This document shows, one piece after another, positions 33,840 through 45,542 of a stretch of 64,000 nt of DNA. The stretch's first letter is position 1; every line of letters begins with the position of its first letter. The notes under the pieces were generated by a model. It saw only the letters and a program-made list of their open reading frames with translations. It was not told where the DNA came from and searched no databases. The stretch lies in NCBI GenBank assembly GCA_030765065.1, contig CM060978.1:217329498-217393497 (forward strand), given 5' to 3'. Made by a program: the position numbers and the translations under genes. Source of the stretch: Deroplatys truncata (taxonomy: Eukaryota; Arthropoda; Insecta; Mantodea; Mantidae).

Positions 33840-35999
33840 GGGGAATATTTAATCCACCTTTTTCTGACCATAAAGCCTTATAGATAAATGTTCTAGATGT
33901 TCATTGTAAAGTTTTTCCACATGTTATAAGTACTAGAAAACTAAATGAAACAACTTTAAACTGCTTTAGGGAAAGATTGCAAGAAATAAATTGGTTTCAA
34001 ATTATTAACTCTACTAATAATGTATCTGATGACTATCGTTGGTTTCTGCACACACTGATTATAAATTATAATGAAATCTGCTCTAGAATACAGGTTAATA
34101 TCTCTAAAAGTGGTAGGAAAAGGATACCACAGGTCAATTGAATTAAAAAGGTATAAAATATTATTAAATATATTATATGATAAAAGCTGTAAAGATGATA
34201 AATATAAAAACATATACAGACGAATACAGAAAATATATAGAAAGAAAATCCATGAAGCTAAATATAGAGGCATCGAGAATTATATTGAGACTAGTAACAA
34301 TAAGTGTAAAGCTGTATGGAACGTTGTTAAAGATGAGTCATCCAGAAATAATAAACTAACTAAACTACCATTTACATCTAATGAATTTAACTCGACCATT
34401 ATAGGTAAAGAAAGTATAAACTATTCTGCTAGTGACACTTCTGAGATAGACGGAAAAATAACTAAACTATTACAATTACAGCAAATTCACCACAGGAGAG
34501 CAGGTAGTTTTAAATGGTGACATGTTAGTACACTTGAAATTATTAATATTGTTTCCAAGTTTAAATCATCCAAATATACAGATTATTATGGGTTTTCTAA
34601 TTATATAATTAAGAAAACTATTGATATTCTTTGTTACCCGCTTGTATATTTAATAAATCTTTTTTTGGATAATTCAATATATCCAGATTGTCTTAAAATT
34701 ACTTTAACCATCCCCATACATAAAAAGGGGGACAAAGACAACATTCAGAATTACAGACCTATATCCTTAGTCCCAGTGGTATCCAAAATTATTGAAGTAG
34801 TAATGTATAGACAATTAAATGACTACTTTGATAAATTTAATTTAATTAATACCACAGAAACTTATCTACTTAAAAGCAGTGGAAAGTGTAATACAAACTA
34901 TATTGGAGGGCTTTGAAAGCGAAAGGTTGTCATGTGTTACACTCATTGATTTAACTAAAGCTTTTGATAACATATCACACAAATTCTTATAAAAAGGTTA
35001 GAATTTTATGGAATTAAACACTCTGAGTTATTGTTATTAAAATCCTACCTGGACAATAGATTTCAAATTGCCTCTATACATAATAAATATTCTAAAGCTT
35101 AAGAGTTAGAAAAGGTGTACCTCAGGGATCCGTACTTGGACCCTTTTTGTTTTTAATATATATAAATGATCTACCTGACTGCCTTCCACATAAATCTATA
35201 TTATATGCTTTATACTACCTTTATTACTACAGCAGAAAATATGGACACTATTGAGCAATTTAATAAGTGTATGTGGGAAAAATCTACCTACTGGTTTAAA
35301 ATGAATCAACTAGCAATTAATAATACGAAAACAGAAAAAATTGTATTTACTCTCAGACATGAAGATTGCAATATAAATACTGTAAAGCTACTTGGATTGC
35401 ATTTAGATAGATTAAATTGGGATGTACATACAAATAAACTTTCCTCGAAACTGGCTAGAATTATGTATGTGCTTAATAGATTAAAATTCATTATTAAGGA
35501 GAAATCATTGTTGAATATATATTATGCTTTATTTCATTCTCATCTTAATTATGGAATCTTATTATAGGGCAATGCAAGTGGAGCTAACACTGGTTTTAAG
35601 TGGCAAAAAAAAAAGCAATTTGTTGCATCAAAAATTTAAAAAATATAGATTCATGTAAAAATTATTTTAAAGAATTAAAAGTTTTCTGTCCCTAGCCTCT
35701 ACATACTCAGTTGTTTATTATGTATAAAAGAAAACCTTCATACCTTACCTTCTAGAAATACTTTACAGAATCATCATACTAGAAACAATAAAAATTTAGA
35801 AATGCCTTACTTTAGGCTGAGTAAAACTCAAAATCACTATTTATATACAGGTCTTAAGCTTTTTAATATACTACCTCCTAGTATCCAAATACTCCCCCTA
35901 AAACAGTTTAAAATATATCTTGAAATCTTTTTAAAGTATATGGCTTTTTATAGTATTAGTGAATATGAGGACTATATGTGGCAAATGCCATTGTTATAA
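33840..35999 (+). pseudogene. LINE 2 ORF2 remnant
   Basis: FSDHKAL (endonuclease end) near 33865, then a basic linker KYKNIYRRIQKIYRKKIHEA, and RT text YPDCLKITLTIPIHKKGDKD followed by NIQNYRPISLVPVVSKIIE at 34665-34850. [20 protein letters not shown] with NDLPDCLP lies near 35105-35185. The catalytic YADD is destroyed: after LYA at about 35205 the GATGAT is replaced by a shorter sequence that shifts the frame. The C-terminal part follows: MNQLAINNTKTEKIVFTL, HSHLNYGI, and FRLSKTQNHYLYTGLKLFNI. Multiple frameshifts. Confidence 0.8.
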
Positions 36000-36079
36000 A
36001 ATTTAGTTTTAATCATATGTAATCATACAGGTTTTATGACTATGTCTACAGCAGTTGGATGCTGCTCTTTGACAATAAA

Positions 36080-36080
36080 G

Positions 36081-36163
<83 letters not shown>
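36080..36163. repeat. TTA/CTA microsatellite tail of LINE 2
   Basis: About 14 ATT units followed by about 14 ACT units. Repeat-encoded runs of Tyr or Ser here are artefacts. Confidence 0.92.
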
Positions 36164-36165
36164 AA

Positions 36166-36960
36166 GCAGTATCCTCAAGCACTGACCACAACTTGTAATT
36201 CAAGGGTTGAAGTCAGGGCTGCTAGAGGGCCAGTCTTGGGTAGCAATAAAATCTGGAACATTTACATCAAGCCAAAATTGAGTGGATCTTACCTTATGGG
36301 CTGGTGCAGAATGTTGTTGGAAGGTCCAGTATTTCACTTTAACCTCAAGGAGGGTTGTTCCATATTCTCTGGCCATTGTCTTTAATCCCTTTTGGCAGAA
36401 ATGCACCTTTGTGACACCATCATGGCTTACTCCTCACCAAACCATCACTGAGGCAGGATGGTGGCCCACTGGATCTTTGGGATCTATCATCACGAACTTC
36501 TGCAGAAGTCCTGGCATACACTCGATTATTCTGGCATTGTAGCTCTGTTCAGTTATGAACATTTGTTCATCCATAAAACAGATTTTTCTGTGCCTGTTAG
36601 TATAATGCTCAAGTAAGCATTTGCATTTTGACTCTCTCTGCTCTTAAGTTTTGGAGTTAAGAAATGTGCAGTACACCGGCGATAAACCTTCAGCCCAAGG
36701 TCTTGTCTGAGCAATCTGTACATTGATCTGCTGGAGATGATCATCTCACGAGCCATAAATTTTTTGCTTCCACACTGTATTTCTCCTAATAGAGCCACCA
36801 TTACTTTCACCACCTGGCCCTCACAGAGTGTGGATGTCCCATCTTGGTCAGTCAGCAATTGTACCAGTTTCATTAAAGCACTCAATGGTGCGGTACATAA
36901 ACATCCTGTTGATTTTTAGCTTCATAAGTGTCTAAAACGATTTCCTGGTCCTATCACTGC
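36166..36960 (-). pseudogene. Tc1-like transposase remnant, interrupted by LINE 2 tail
   Basis: Reading the minus strand: GEIQCGSKKFMAREMIISSR, then SMYRLLRQDLGLKVYRR (helix-turn-helix typical of insect Tc1-like proteins, RSM.R....DL.LK.Y...). After breaks come FQQHSAPAHK (second catalytic region, with HDS as HSA) and DWPSSSPDFNPLNYKLWSVL. The last block runs straight into the CTA repeat of LINE 2, so LINE 2 inserted into the transposase. 36961-38500 shows nothing else I recognise. Confidence 0.65.
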
Positions 36961-38501
36961 AACACAATTTTCGTAATCTCCTCAATCCATGACTAAACCT
37001 TTAGCTAGTGTGTCCACTTAGCTGCAGTTGAAGTCAACAAAGTATAAGGTAGAGTTTAGTAGCAGGCATGTTATCTGATTGCCCCAACACCTGGTGCAGT
37101 TCCTATCAAAAGTTTATAACAGAACTTAGAGCCAGACTGCATATATTGCTATTTATTCCCTTAAAATTGTAAATTCTTCTAAATATTACAAATCATTTAT
37201 TACAAGTGAATGCAAAAATCACTGTTTAGAATGCAATAATAATTTAAAAAAGTGAGTATAGTAATATGTTTTTAAAATTTACAAAATGAGGTCTTTACAC
37301 TCTGTGTTTCTATATGCCCCATCATCCAGACCACTGATTATTCAAACTGGGCCCACCCCATTCAAATTCATAGATGAGATGGAGCACTCAGTGGGTATAG
37401 CCATGCTCCCACCAACAGCTTATTTTTGGCCATAAAATAGAAGCTGTCTTCAGGCAGAGAATAGTTTGTCTCGCACCAAATGACTTGTAGTTTTCTGCCA
37501 CTATACCGGTTAAAGGGAAGTCATTACATTAATTTAAACCAGTTACATATCTCATTATTTGAAGCATATTTTCTATCTTTCAGTTTTTTCTATGACCATT
37601 TTCTGTGGAGATATTTTGGGTTTTTTGAGAGCATAAAACACATACACTGGCAATGTTGCAGCGTGTAGCTGGTAGCAGGGGTGGGATTCTCCCTTTCAAT
37701 ACCAGAAGTAGGTGAGCATATAAACAGATTTCACTTTTGTGTATGGCGTGTAATTCATGAGTGTAGATAAACATTATCAAGGTACTCACAATTTGAAAAG
37801 ACTGGCATCTCGTAAACCTTGTGTTGTGTGTATGATTATCCATTAAATACACTCGGGTTCTTTTATCACTGAGTTTCAATGCATAGTACGATGTTACTCT
37901 AATAATGACTCAAATTCTATTGGAGCTCACATAAACATGGTGTGCTTTTCAGCCAGTGATCGTGAAACGCGTATTGGATGATGAAGGTATTACTTACATA
38001 CTGTTAGCGTAGATCAGTAGCTACCAAGTTGTACTTGTATCTCACCAAAACATACAGTGCCTGTTCATCTTGTTTGTTTGGATTAAAGCTCATGTGGAAA
38101 ACAAACATGCTAGTCCCCCCCTCCATTTCCCAGTTTGTGTATGTCCATGAGCCGGTTCTCACATGACCTACTGTGACCTAGCAGCATTGCCTATGTCTCC
38201 AACCACATTATATCTGCAAAATGGTGCTCAGAAAATGATTAATTATTTCAAAATTCTGTATATCACATAGTTACTACCAAAACTAGGCCAGAAATAGGTT
38301 AATCTTCCCATCTTACAACTAACAACTATTATCTTCATACATTCTCTTGGAATAAACCATCTAATTTGGAAAAAACACCCTTTTTTTCGTAAATGGCTGA
38401 ATACAGAACAAAATACTATACTTTTTTGTTTCTAATAGGTACCTCTATAAAGTAAGTATTAGAAAGAATGTAGTAAGGTTCCTTCCATCCTATATATATA
38501 T

Positions 38502-41222
38502 ATCAGGCATGGAACTGAAATGTCCGCAGACTGGGGGAGGTGGGAGAGTGAATGTAGATGAACAAAAACCTCCAACACTTTGTAATTAAATGTACCGTTT
38601 TTGAGAAAAAAATGCTTTTATCCAAAAAATTTATCATCACCTTGCTGGATTATTGTTGATTAAAGATTCTTAATTTATGACTCTATTCATAGAAAATTGA
38701 ATAAATGATAACTTTTTTCTTTGGCATATTTCAATAGAATGAATGGCTTTTGTGTAAATTAAATTTAAAAAGTCCATAATTTGTTGCCTCCTTAGTTCTG
38801 TTAGAACTGGCAACATTGCATCAGCTGTGTTTACTTTCTTCCAATATTGGTGTAGATCGCAGGGAATGTTTACTTAATCTCGTGCATTTGTTTTTATGTC
38901 AAAACCACAAGTTAATATCAGAGCAGTTAAAGGAGGCATGATATAAAAAAAAGCAAGGACAGAAAATCTTGTTACAGAACAATATACACTATGCCACCAT
39001 TTTCAATTTCTGAATATCTGGACATGATCTTAATTTACGGAGAAATGCAGTGCAATTCTCAATCTGCTCAACAGCTCTATGCTGAAAGATTTCGTAACAG
39101 GATCATGCCAAGTGCAGACACATTTGTTGCTGTTTGCCAGCAGGTCCATGATACAGTAGTGTAATTCCGAGCTGTTGTAATCAAGGGCAGAGCAGTCACG
39201 ATATTGCTCACACAGTAGGAGTGTTGCACTAGACTAGAACTTTTAAGGAACAGTTATTGCGCCCATATCACATCCAGCGAGTACAATGTTTATCACAATG
39301 ACTTTCATTCACGTGTTGCATTTCTCAGTGGCTGCTTAGTCAGTTTGCACAAAATCCAGATTTTGTAACAAATGTATTGGTGATGGACGAGGCCTGTTTC
39401 ACGAGAAGTGGCATTACAAACTTTCACAACACACATACCCTTGGCAGTGGAGAACCCGAGAACTATACAACGAAATTTTCAGCATAGATTCTCGAATAAC
39501 ATTTTAGCCAGCATAATTGGAGATCATCTTATTGGAGCAGTCATCCTTTTACCACGTTTGGCTGGTATAGGTATCGGCGGTTTTTGAAGTACCAATTGCA
39601 TAACATGTTGGAAGACATCCCCTTGGAGATAAGGAGGAAGATGTGCTTCCTTCATGACGGTGCACCACCCCACATCACTCTTGCAGTCCATCATCACTTG
39701 GCGAAGACTTTCCAAAACTGTTGGATCGGTCGATTTGGACCTGCAGCTTGGCCTGCAAAATCACCAGACTTGAATCCCCTAGATTTTTATTTCTCGGGGA
39801 ACATGAAAAACAAAGTGTACAAGGGTGAAATAGAAACTGCGGACGAGCTGCACCAGCACATTTTCTTAGCAACTGAGAAAATTAGAAACAACCCAGAGGT
39901 CTTTGCTAGGGTGCATCAGAACTGGTTAAAAAGGTGTGAAGCCTGTCTACGAGCAAATGGTGGACATTTGGAACACTTCCTCTAAACTCTTATTTCAAAT
40001 TTACATCCTGGAGGCAAGTTCAAATATTTTAAATTAATCCCAATGTTTTCGCATACTTGTGAATGCTAATAAATGCTGGTGATTAAGTAAATAATGGTAG
40101 TCCATGGCTGTGAATTCATTAGGCACGAAGAGCAGTGTCAATTTTGTTTACCTATGTTTTTTTGAAATATTTTAATATCTGTGACGCACATATCTTATCA
40201 GTAACATTAGTGTTGCAAATTTCACCAACTCAAGTTTTTTTTGCCCTCATAAGCTTATTGTTAAATCATATTGGAGTAACCTTTGGCGAAATTGCTTCTA
40301 AAAACTTCTGCTTCATGTTATACAGATTCCTGTTTTTAGATCAGTAATTACGAGATGTACATGCTGGCATGAAGCGCATTAGTCCCATTTTAAAATGGGA
40401 AATCAAATAGAAGCGTACACTTCCCGGTTGGCCAAAGCTATAAACAATTGCACATAAATTTCCTTTAAGCATATTGCAATGGAGTGTAAATTACCATTAT
40501 AAATTATGCTTTCCTAAACGTTTAGTAATTATTAGTACCAACCACATTGTTAAATTCAACACATCATAATGGTGTTAATAATGTAAGAGGTGTTTCACAT
40601 AACAGTGCCGTAACCTTTGGAATGGTATTTTCATTTCAAGTAAAGCATTGCATTGTCACATAAATATCACTGCAGTATGGCATTGTGTAATAATTAAAAT
40701 GTACCTTTTAAACTACATACATATGTATTATGTGTACACAAACCTTAAAACTGTTTAATATCAGTCACAATTTCACGTGAGTTTGTTACCTTACCATGGC
40801 ATAAGCCTCTTAAACAGAATAGGTCATATATTCAGGCCTTTAAATATATCAAATAAAATATTTGTAATTATGTGGGAATGTAGAATTTGAGGTAATGTTT
40901 ACATATGGTGCAGTGAACAATAACCTGACTTTTTCCCGGAATTTTTATGATGTCTTGCGTGCCAACGACAAAACATCTGAATTTAATACATGGCCAATGT
41001 TACTTAAATGATTTTATAGAGTGTTAGAATAGTTCAAGGTGCCACCAGTAGAAGCAAACTACTCAATCACAAGTTGCACCATGTTGCCAAATACTCCTTA
41101 CTTTTAAATGTGATTATCTAGTTAACGGTGCATTTAATTACAAAAAAGTGTTGGAGGTTTTCGTTCATCTACATCCACTCTCCCACCTTCCCCAGTCCGC
41201 AGGACTATTTCACTTCCACTCT
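38502..41222 (+). mobile_element. DD41D-type element with about 85-bp terminal inverted repeats
   Basis: The left segment 38510-38600 and the right segment 41130-41222 are inverted complements over about 85 bp. Shared text: GGTGGGAGAGTG, ATGTAGATGAAC and ACCTCCAACACTTT. The outer ends lie in TA-rich sequence (TATATATAT on both sides), compatible with TA targeting. The single transposase remnant is central (39000-39985). The 1.1 kb between it and the right repeat (39990-41130) has no coding content, which is long for the superfamily. Confidence 0.78.
39000..39985 (+). pseudogene. DD41D-type transposase
   Basis: N-terminal part: MILIYGEMQCNSQSAQQLYA followed by ERF, a helix-turn-helix pattern common in insect mariner-like proteins. 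Then VLVMDEACFTRSGITNFHNT (first Asp), several breaks, FLHDGAPPHITL (second Asp) and SPDLNPLDFYFSGNMKNKVY (third Asp, 41 residues after the second). The C-terminal part is intact, NPEVFARVHQNWLKRCEACL, ending with a stop at 39985. Frameshifts at about 39180, 39450 and 39580. Related to but clearly different from the copies at 26.7 and 58.7 kb. Confidence 0.82.
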
Positions 41223-42065
41223 ATATATATGTATCACCACACTCAGCTATAGCAAAAACAGTTCTTGAAAGTTGACAGTTATAATTGAATTAAAAATGTG
41301 CTGGCTGCTTTCAGAGAGTAAATAAAAATGTGGGTTAGCATGTAATAATGAAATTAAAACTTTATACAGGAAAATCAGGTATTAAAACAATAATTGTGAT
41401 ATAGAACAAAAATACAGTTAAACATGCTGTTTATTTTTAGAGAAAACCTGCTGAAGCAAAATAAAAACAATGATTGAACCTGTTAACGCATGTCATGGCA
41501 TGGACTGTTTGAGATTTCTGGGTACAAATACTTGCAGGCTTAAGGCTGAAGGCACTATTTTTTGTTGCACATTTTGCTTTGTATTAGTGAATGCTACTTC
41601 ACATGAATTTACATAAATACCAAACTTTGGGCGGAGGGGGAGTAACTCTTTTGCATCAATTTCTAGAAAATGACACTTTTCAAAATAGTGTACCTTTCTC
41701 TTGAAACTATTTAATTCAGAGCAGTGAAGCTTGGTAGTATCTTCTAATAGTTTTGAAATAAATTATCCTGTGCAGCAGTTTTTTTTAATATTTTAAAAAT
41801 AATAATAATAATAATAATAAATGTGATTATGCATGAATTTAAGGGACTCTTTAAAACCCAAAACTGTGAATGTTTTATTTAAAAAACTGGTAGCATAATC
41901 AAAATTTTGATTCACATAATTTATCATCATTGCATGAGGAACTTCACCTCAAAGTTTTATTACAATTGATGGATTGAATTCCCAGAAAATAAGAAAATTG
42001 TGATGTATTGTTTAATCCCCACCCCCTTTTTTTCAATGGCATGCCAGGAAAAAGTTTCAGCATTA
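41223..42065. other. Intron sequence, nothing recognised
   Basis: AT-rich; contains a short AAT run at 41798-41820. Confidence 0.5.
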
Positions 42066-42077
42066 GTGAATAATTGT

Positions 42078-42432
42078 GAGGCGGTGCCATGGCCGAGGGG
42101 TTAGACTGCTCGCCTCTCACTGAGGCAGCCCGGGTTCAATCCCAGGGACCTGCATGTGGGATTTGTGGTGGACAAAGTGGCATCTGGCAGGTTTTCTCCA
42201 GTTTCCCCTGCCATTCATTCCACCAACTGCTCCATCATCACCTTTCCTTTCACCCATTTCGCTGTCATTTCGTTTCATCTACTTCCTTCATCCCATACCA
42301 GTCATTGGGCTGCTGATCACCCATCCTGGACATTCTGTCTGCTCCATGAGAGTGTCTGCTCCTCGACGGACCTCTGACCCCAGGCACCCGCGTGTAAGTC
42401 CTACATACGATGAGGTTAAACAGTGAATGAAT
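42078..42432 (+). mobile_element. tRNA-derived SINE, full length with target duplication
   Basis: The 5' part has a polymerase III A box (TGGCCGAGGGGTTAGACTG, 42090-42108) and a B box (GGGTTCAATCCCAG, 42132-42145). The left region resembles a tRNA with a Ser/Leu-type start. A pyrimidine-rich body of about 270 bp follows, with a short GAATGAAT tail. A perfect 12-bp direct repeat GTGAATAATTGT flanks it at 42066-42077 and 42433-42444, showing a retrotransposed insertion that is probably fairly recent. Confidence 0.9.
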
Positions 42433-42628
42433 GTGAATAATTGTATTTCAAATGCCAAGTTTCATTACATTATCTTTGGGAGTTATAGCTAATTGTTTGT
42501 AACATGCATTCTCACCTATGAACCCCCTTAATTCATAAAAATTATAGATTATAACACTTAAAATATTAGCTCAAAACATAAAACAATGCTTTTATACAAC
42601 AGAATTTTAAACAACATTTAGTGATAAA

Positions 42629-42629
<1 letters not shown>

Positions 42630-42697
<68 letters not shown>

Positions 42698-42710
42698 CAT
42701 CATCATCATA
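42630..42710. repeat. AAT then ATT microsatellite, self-complementary
   Basis: About 16 AAT units switch directly to about 8 ATT units and then ATC units. The two halves are inverted complements and could form a hairpin. Confidence 0.93.
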
Positions 42711-42754
42711 ATATATGGAATATCTGGTTTCATGATATTAATATGGAAACGTCT

Positions 42755-43780
42755 ATGTCATTTTGCAGAAATTTTCATTACACAGTTTTTGAAGGTAGAA
42801 GGGGGATACATGAGACTGAAGCAATAGTCAAGTTATTTAAAAGCGGGTCGATATATGCTTGTTGTGAAATTCTGTACTCTTTCCATGACATTGCAAGGAA
42901 AACTGAATTGTACTTTAAAACAGGACAAAGTATTGAAAAATTAAAAGCAATAACAACCAATACCTCGAAAATGACTAATGTCACAAAGAAATTATATGAA
43001 ATAAATTGTGACTAGAGAACTACATTTTTTGTGCAGTAACTTTTATCTATCTCATGGTTTATCAGTTATACAAAATTCCTTCTGAATAATTAGGACATCA
43101 CAAACTATTCCCATGAAAGTCAGGATATATGTATGTACATTATGTTTGTCATGTAAATTTCTTAAATATATTTTATTTTAACCAAAATCATCTGAATCAT
43201 TTTAGAAAAAATAAGAAATAAAATATTTTCCATGTAAAAGGAAGTTTGGGGTGGCAGACTTTCTTGAAAATCTTGGTGTCACATCTTTGGAACATCTTTT
43301 TTCACTCGGATCATGTTTTGAAGACATTTGTCTCCATTATCAGCTGTATGTCCACTGATGTCTGGAAGGGAATCCCGTAATTTAGTGTTGGCTGTTCTAG
43401 CTGTCTCATAGAAAACTTCACTATGTTCTCAACTGTCAGAATTTCAAAATTTATTACTCTGTGTGCATTTTTGGTGATGTGATTTTTTCCCATACTGTAG
43501 TTCTGTTGGTGTGCCTGCTTTATAAGCTTTATTTCCTGTTTAATGTTCTGTTGACCAAAAGCAGTGATCTGTTGCAGAAAGTACAACTGTCACTAAGCAC
43601 TTCCAGATGTCATTGGATATATGGCTGACAATGGAGACAAACTTCCACAAAACATGTTCTTAATACAAACTTAGTAAGGGAAACTAAAGTGTCATCAATC
43701 CAATCACAATTTATGCTAAAAAGTTTCACTGTTTTTTATCATTTCCAATAACTTACCAAGTTTGGTATTTATCCGGCATT
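42755..43780 (-). repeat. 0.85-kb repeat, minus copy, interrupted
   Basis: Reverse complement of the repeat from its 3' third (near 42755) to the block ending TCTTGGTGTCACATCTTTGGA at about 43290. It resumes at about 43755 with CCAAGTTTGGTATTTATC and is truncated where the next copy starts in + orientation. The gap holds a foldback element. Confidence 0.7.
43310..43665. mobile_element. Foldback/MITE-like element inside repeat copy
   Basis: The ends are inverted complements over about 60 bp: CATGTTTTGAAGACATTTGT at 43313 against the inverse of the segment around 43635-43660. Both contain GTCTCCATT and the cognate AATGGAGAC, followed by a shared TCAGCTGTATGTCCA-like part. It lies between the two halves of a repeat copy. 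No coding assigned; superfamily unknown. Confidence 0.6.
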
Positions 43781-43785
43781 TTATT

Positions 43786-44663
43786 ACTTTCTCTACCACG
43801 TACATAGTAGGTAGAGAAGGTATTGCATTCCACCCAAAACTTTTATGCAGAGATTTCAACAGAAGTATATGTTTTGAGGCCCAATGAATCCAAAACAAGT
43901 ATTTTAGAAAAAGGTCCTTGTGTGTATGTGTGTCTATAAACAGCATAACTCAAAAATGAAAAGTCAGATAAATACCAAACTTGGTACTTAGGTTCAGTAG
44001 CTTCCAAAGATGCTACATGGAAGATTTTCATGAAAATTCCTTCACCCCAAACTACCTTTTACTGGAACATTTTTCAAAATTGTTGATTTTCTAAAAAATG
44101 GCTCCAACCATTTTGATTAAAATAGCATGTATTAAAGATATTTATTACATGACAAATAAAATGCGTATCTCAAATTTTCTGGGAATAGTCTGTGAAGTCC
44201 ACTTCATTTGGAAGAAATTTCGTATAATCTTGTATAACTGGTAAACATTAAGCGCTGGATGAAAATGTACTACACAAAAAATGTAGATCTCTTTAAAACA
44301 CACAATTTACTTTAAATAAGTTTTTATTGTGGCAGAAGCCATTTCTGAGATATCCGTTATTAAAGTTTTGAATTGTTCATTTCTTGATCATTCTCTTAAA
44401 GTCCTATCAACATTCAGTTGTTTCTCGCATTTGCATGGAAACAGTATGGAATCTTAAAGCTAGCAAATAGCGTCCAGTTCTTAAACATTTGACTGTTGCT
44501 ATTCTCTTTGTATCTATAATGAAATGTATTTCTGCAAAGTTTTATTTGGATTAAAATGTAGTAGGAAAAAAAGTATTATGCTTTAGGTAAAAATAGTTTG
44601 TATACACACTAATAAATGATAGAAAGTGGAGAAAGTCATGTGAATGTATCACATCAGATTTTT
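43786..44663 (+). repeat. 0.85-kb repeat, first unit of direct tandem pair
   Basis: From ACTTTCTCTACCACGTAC to ATCACATCAGATTTTT, joined without spacer to the next unit. Confidence 0.85.
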
Positions 44664-45510
44664 ACTTTCTCTACTATGTATAGTAAGTAGGGGAAGTATT
44701 GTATTCCACCCAAAAATTTGATACTGAGATTTCACCGGAAATATATATTTTGAGACCCCCTGAATCCAAAAAAAAGCATTTTTGGAAACATGTCTGTGTG
44801 TGTGTCTGTGAACAGCATAACTCAGAAACGAACAGTCGGATAAACACTAAACTTGGTATTTAGGTTCAGTATCTTCCAGAGATGCGACACGAATGTTTTC
44901 AAGAAAATCCCTCCACCCCAAATTACCCTTTACATGGAACATTTTTCAAATATTTTAATTTTCTCAAAAATGGTTCTAACGATTTTGATTAAAATATCAT
45001 ATGTTTAAGATATTTTCATGACAAATGAAATGTATATCTCGAATTTTCTGGGAATGTCTCGAAAAGTATTCATTGTGAACGATTTTTGCATAACTGGTAA
45101 ACCATAAGAGATAGACAAAATTTTACACACAAAAAATGTAGATAGTGTTAAAATAAACAATTTATGTCATATACATATTTTTTTGTTGAGTGAACCATTT
45201 TCGATAAATTGCTTGTTATTCCCTTAAATTTTCCAAAACTTTTTCTCAAATGGGAATTCGTTATTCATTTTTTTTATGTCCTGGACATACATACCAAGAG
45301 AATGGAATGCACCATATAGCAACCAGCTCTTAAAAGATTTGACTATCGCTTAAATACTACCATATTCCCCTTGCATCTACAAGAAAATTAGCAATAAGAT
45401 TGACACCTCAATATCTCTATTAACATGAAGCATATGGAGAATAAGCATTTGTAAAAATAGTTTGTACAAGAGTAGAGAAAGTCATGTGAGTGTAACACAT
45501 CAGATATTTT
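44664..45510 (+). repeat. 0.85-kb repeat, second unit of direct tandem pair
   Basis: From ACTTTCTCTACTATGTATAG to GTAACACATCAGAT. It has the 12-bp inverted pair (ACTTTCTCTACT at the start; AGTAGAGAAAGT at 45470), an internal GT run near 44795 and the 3' hairpin ATGTG...CACAT. Confidence 0.87.
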
Positions 45511-45542
45511 AATTATGCTGTACACACACACACACTCATTTT

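Larger units (their letters stand above)
33780..36165 (+). mobile_element. LINE 2 (sense), 5'-truncated, decayed
   Basis: Begins in the last part of the endonuclease domain and runs to GACAATAAAG plus a long TTA then CTA repeat tail (36080-36163). Its 3' end resembles that of LINE 1 (AATAAAG plus ATT-type tail), and its protein pattern is similar, so both belong to the same broad clade but not the same family. 33670-33780 between the two LINEs is short AT-rich sequence. Confidence 0.82.

Noticed and set aside
42078-42150. Possible tRNA gene
   Set aside because: A and B boxes are present, but no complete cloverleaf or acceptor stem pairing, and it is fused to a SINE body with target duplication.
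42089-42426. Overlapping open frames of 73-90 codons
   Set aside because: They lie within a tRNA-derived SINE with its own target duplication.
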